Below the pieces are notes generated by a model that was given only the letters and a program-made list of their open reading frames with translations, had not been told where the DNA came from and searched no databases. The translations under genes and the position numbers were made by a program. From Cyanobacteria bacterium UBA11153 (GTDB lineage: Bacteria; Cyanobacteriota; Cyanobacteriia; Cyanobacteriales; Coleofasciculaceae), in contig DOIX01000051.1 of assembly GCA_003511885.1 (NCBI GenBank), positions 1-6,672 on the forward strand: a stretch of 6,672 nt of DNA, in the 5' to 3' direction. Position 1 is the first letter of the stretch; each line of letters opens with the position of its first letter. Shown piece by piece: positions 6,267 through 6,672 of the stretch.

Positions 6267-6515
6267 ATGCCAGCGAATCTCCGTCCCCTATTACTAGCAT
6301 TTTATAGCACAATCTTACTTGCTATAGCTGCGATAGCTTCGCTCGCCTTCGGCATCGCAATTTTATTGATTTGGCTGTTAACTCGCCTCCGGTGGATATC
6401 TCCTGTTTGGGGTAAAGTGGGAACGGGGCTATTGGGTGCGATCGCACTGGTAAGAATACCTGCTATGCTGTATCTGTTTAGAATAGAGATTTGGTGTAAC
6501 TCCTATTCCTGGTAA
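6267..6515 (+). CDS. Small predicted membrane protein, unknown function
   Basis: An 82-residue hydrophobic protein with no recognised family. Residues about 7-38 form one long or two short membrane segments, then a basic stretch (TRLRW, 39-43), then a second hydrophobic segment at about 53-70 (GLLGAIALV followed by PAMLYLF). There is no signal-peptidase site or catalytic motif. Residues about 21-31 are encoded by a 31-bp dispersed repeat. The gene also contains a HIP1 site, so part of the frame is repeat-derived. The ATG at 6267 has no strong Shine-Dalgarno sequence. It is transcribed divergently from the ATPase operon. The steady hydrophobic pattern favours a real gene, but an open frame created by chance is possible, and the last 10 residues look less regular than the rest. 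Confidence 0.5.
   Translation: MPANLRPLLLAFYSTILLAIAAIASLAFGIAILLIWLLTRLRWISPVWGKVGTGLLGAIALVRIPAMLYLFRIEIWCNSYSW
6329..6359. repeat. 31-bp dispersed repeat with three-way-junction symmetry
   Basis: An outer stem, TGCGAT (6329-6334) paired with ATCGCA (6354-6359), encloses two mini-hairpins: AGC-TTC-GCT (6335-6343) and GCC-TTC-GGC (6345-6353), with a single C between them. Closely similar elements, GC-rich and framed by GCGAT and ATCGC, are scattered through many Nostoc-like genomes, as I recall. Here it sits inside the small membrane-protein frame and keeps it open. Confidence 0.65.
6438..6445. repeat. HIP1 octamer (GCGATCGC)
   Basis: Second perfect GCGATCGC in the window, inside the small membrane-protein gene. 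Confidence 0.9.
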
Positions 6516-6549
6516 GCCGTTACGCATTTAATTTATCTGTTTTGAATGA

Positions 6550-6584
6550 GGGGGAGCAGGGGTGCAGGGGAGCTGGGGAGAAGG
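6550..6584 (+). repeat. G-rich octamer tandem repeat, possible G-quadruplex
   Basis: Four contiguous 8-bp units (GGGGAGCA, GGGGTGCA, GGGGAGCT, GGGGAGAA) occupy 6551-6582, with an extra G before and GG after. The four G4 runs separated by 4-nt loops match the general G-quadruplex pattern on the plus strand. It begins 34 bp after the small membrane-protein stop. The remainder of 6516-6672 shows no gene, terminator or clear promoter. Confidence 0.75.
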
Positions 6585-6672
6585 TTTGATGACTTATTTC
6601 CCTAACTTGAAAATATCCGGTTTAAATGCGCAGCAGCTTATTTAACTTCTATGTACAAGTTATGAGTATAGT

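Overview
The window reads as chromosomal DNA of a filamentous, probably heterocyst-forming cyanobacterium. The evidence is two HIP1 octamers (GCGATCGC), heptanucleotide tandem repeats of the kind common in Nostocales, short palindromic dispersed repeats of cyanobacterial type, and a glycogen synthase of the cyanobacterial GlgA2 class. No species can be named from the sequence alone.

Layout, left to right. Positions 1-87 hold the last 28 codons of an upstream plus-strand gene. Its stop codon touches a short palindromic repeat. Next is a plus-strand flavoprotein disulfide reductase (129-1679), of the 'mercuric reductase-like' type widespread in cyanobacteria. It faces, tail to tail, a minus-strand glycogen synthase (glgA2 type, 1764-3239). 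The 84 bp between them are almost entirely two different heptamer repeat tracts. The synthase has its own good promoter candidate just upstream (3276-3304), overlapped by a pair of direct repeats.

Positions 3359-6095 hold a two-gene minus-strand operon that is AT-rich and lacks HIP1 sites. The first gene encodes an OLD/DUF3696-type ABC-like ATPase. The second, 7 bp downstream, encodes an unfamiliar protein with TOPRIM-like acidic motifs. A separate ATPase gene followed by a TOPRIM gene is the architecture of split OLD-type anti-phage systems (PARIS AriA-AriB, AbiL/RloAB-like). Here the effector is larger than usual, with an extra N-terminal helical region and a cysteine cluster near its C-terminus. 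This pair is the best candidate in the window for a poorly described system. The defence role is inferred from architecture only.

The right end (6267-6672) holds a small predicted membrane protein. A 31-bp dispersed repeat that can fold as a three-way junction lies inside it. After it comes a non-coding stretch with a four-copy octamer repeat whose G-runs fit a G-quadruplex. There are no tRNA, rRNA, CRISPR, transposase or phage structural genes.

The flavoprotein and the glycogen synthase look like ordinary core metabolism and show no functional link to each other or to the ATPase-TOPRIM pair.
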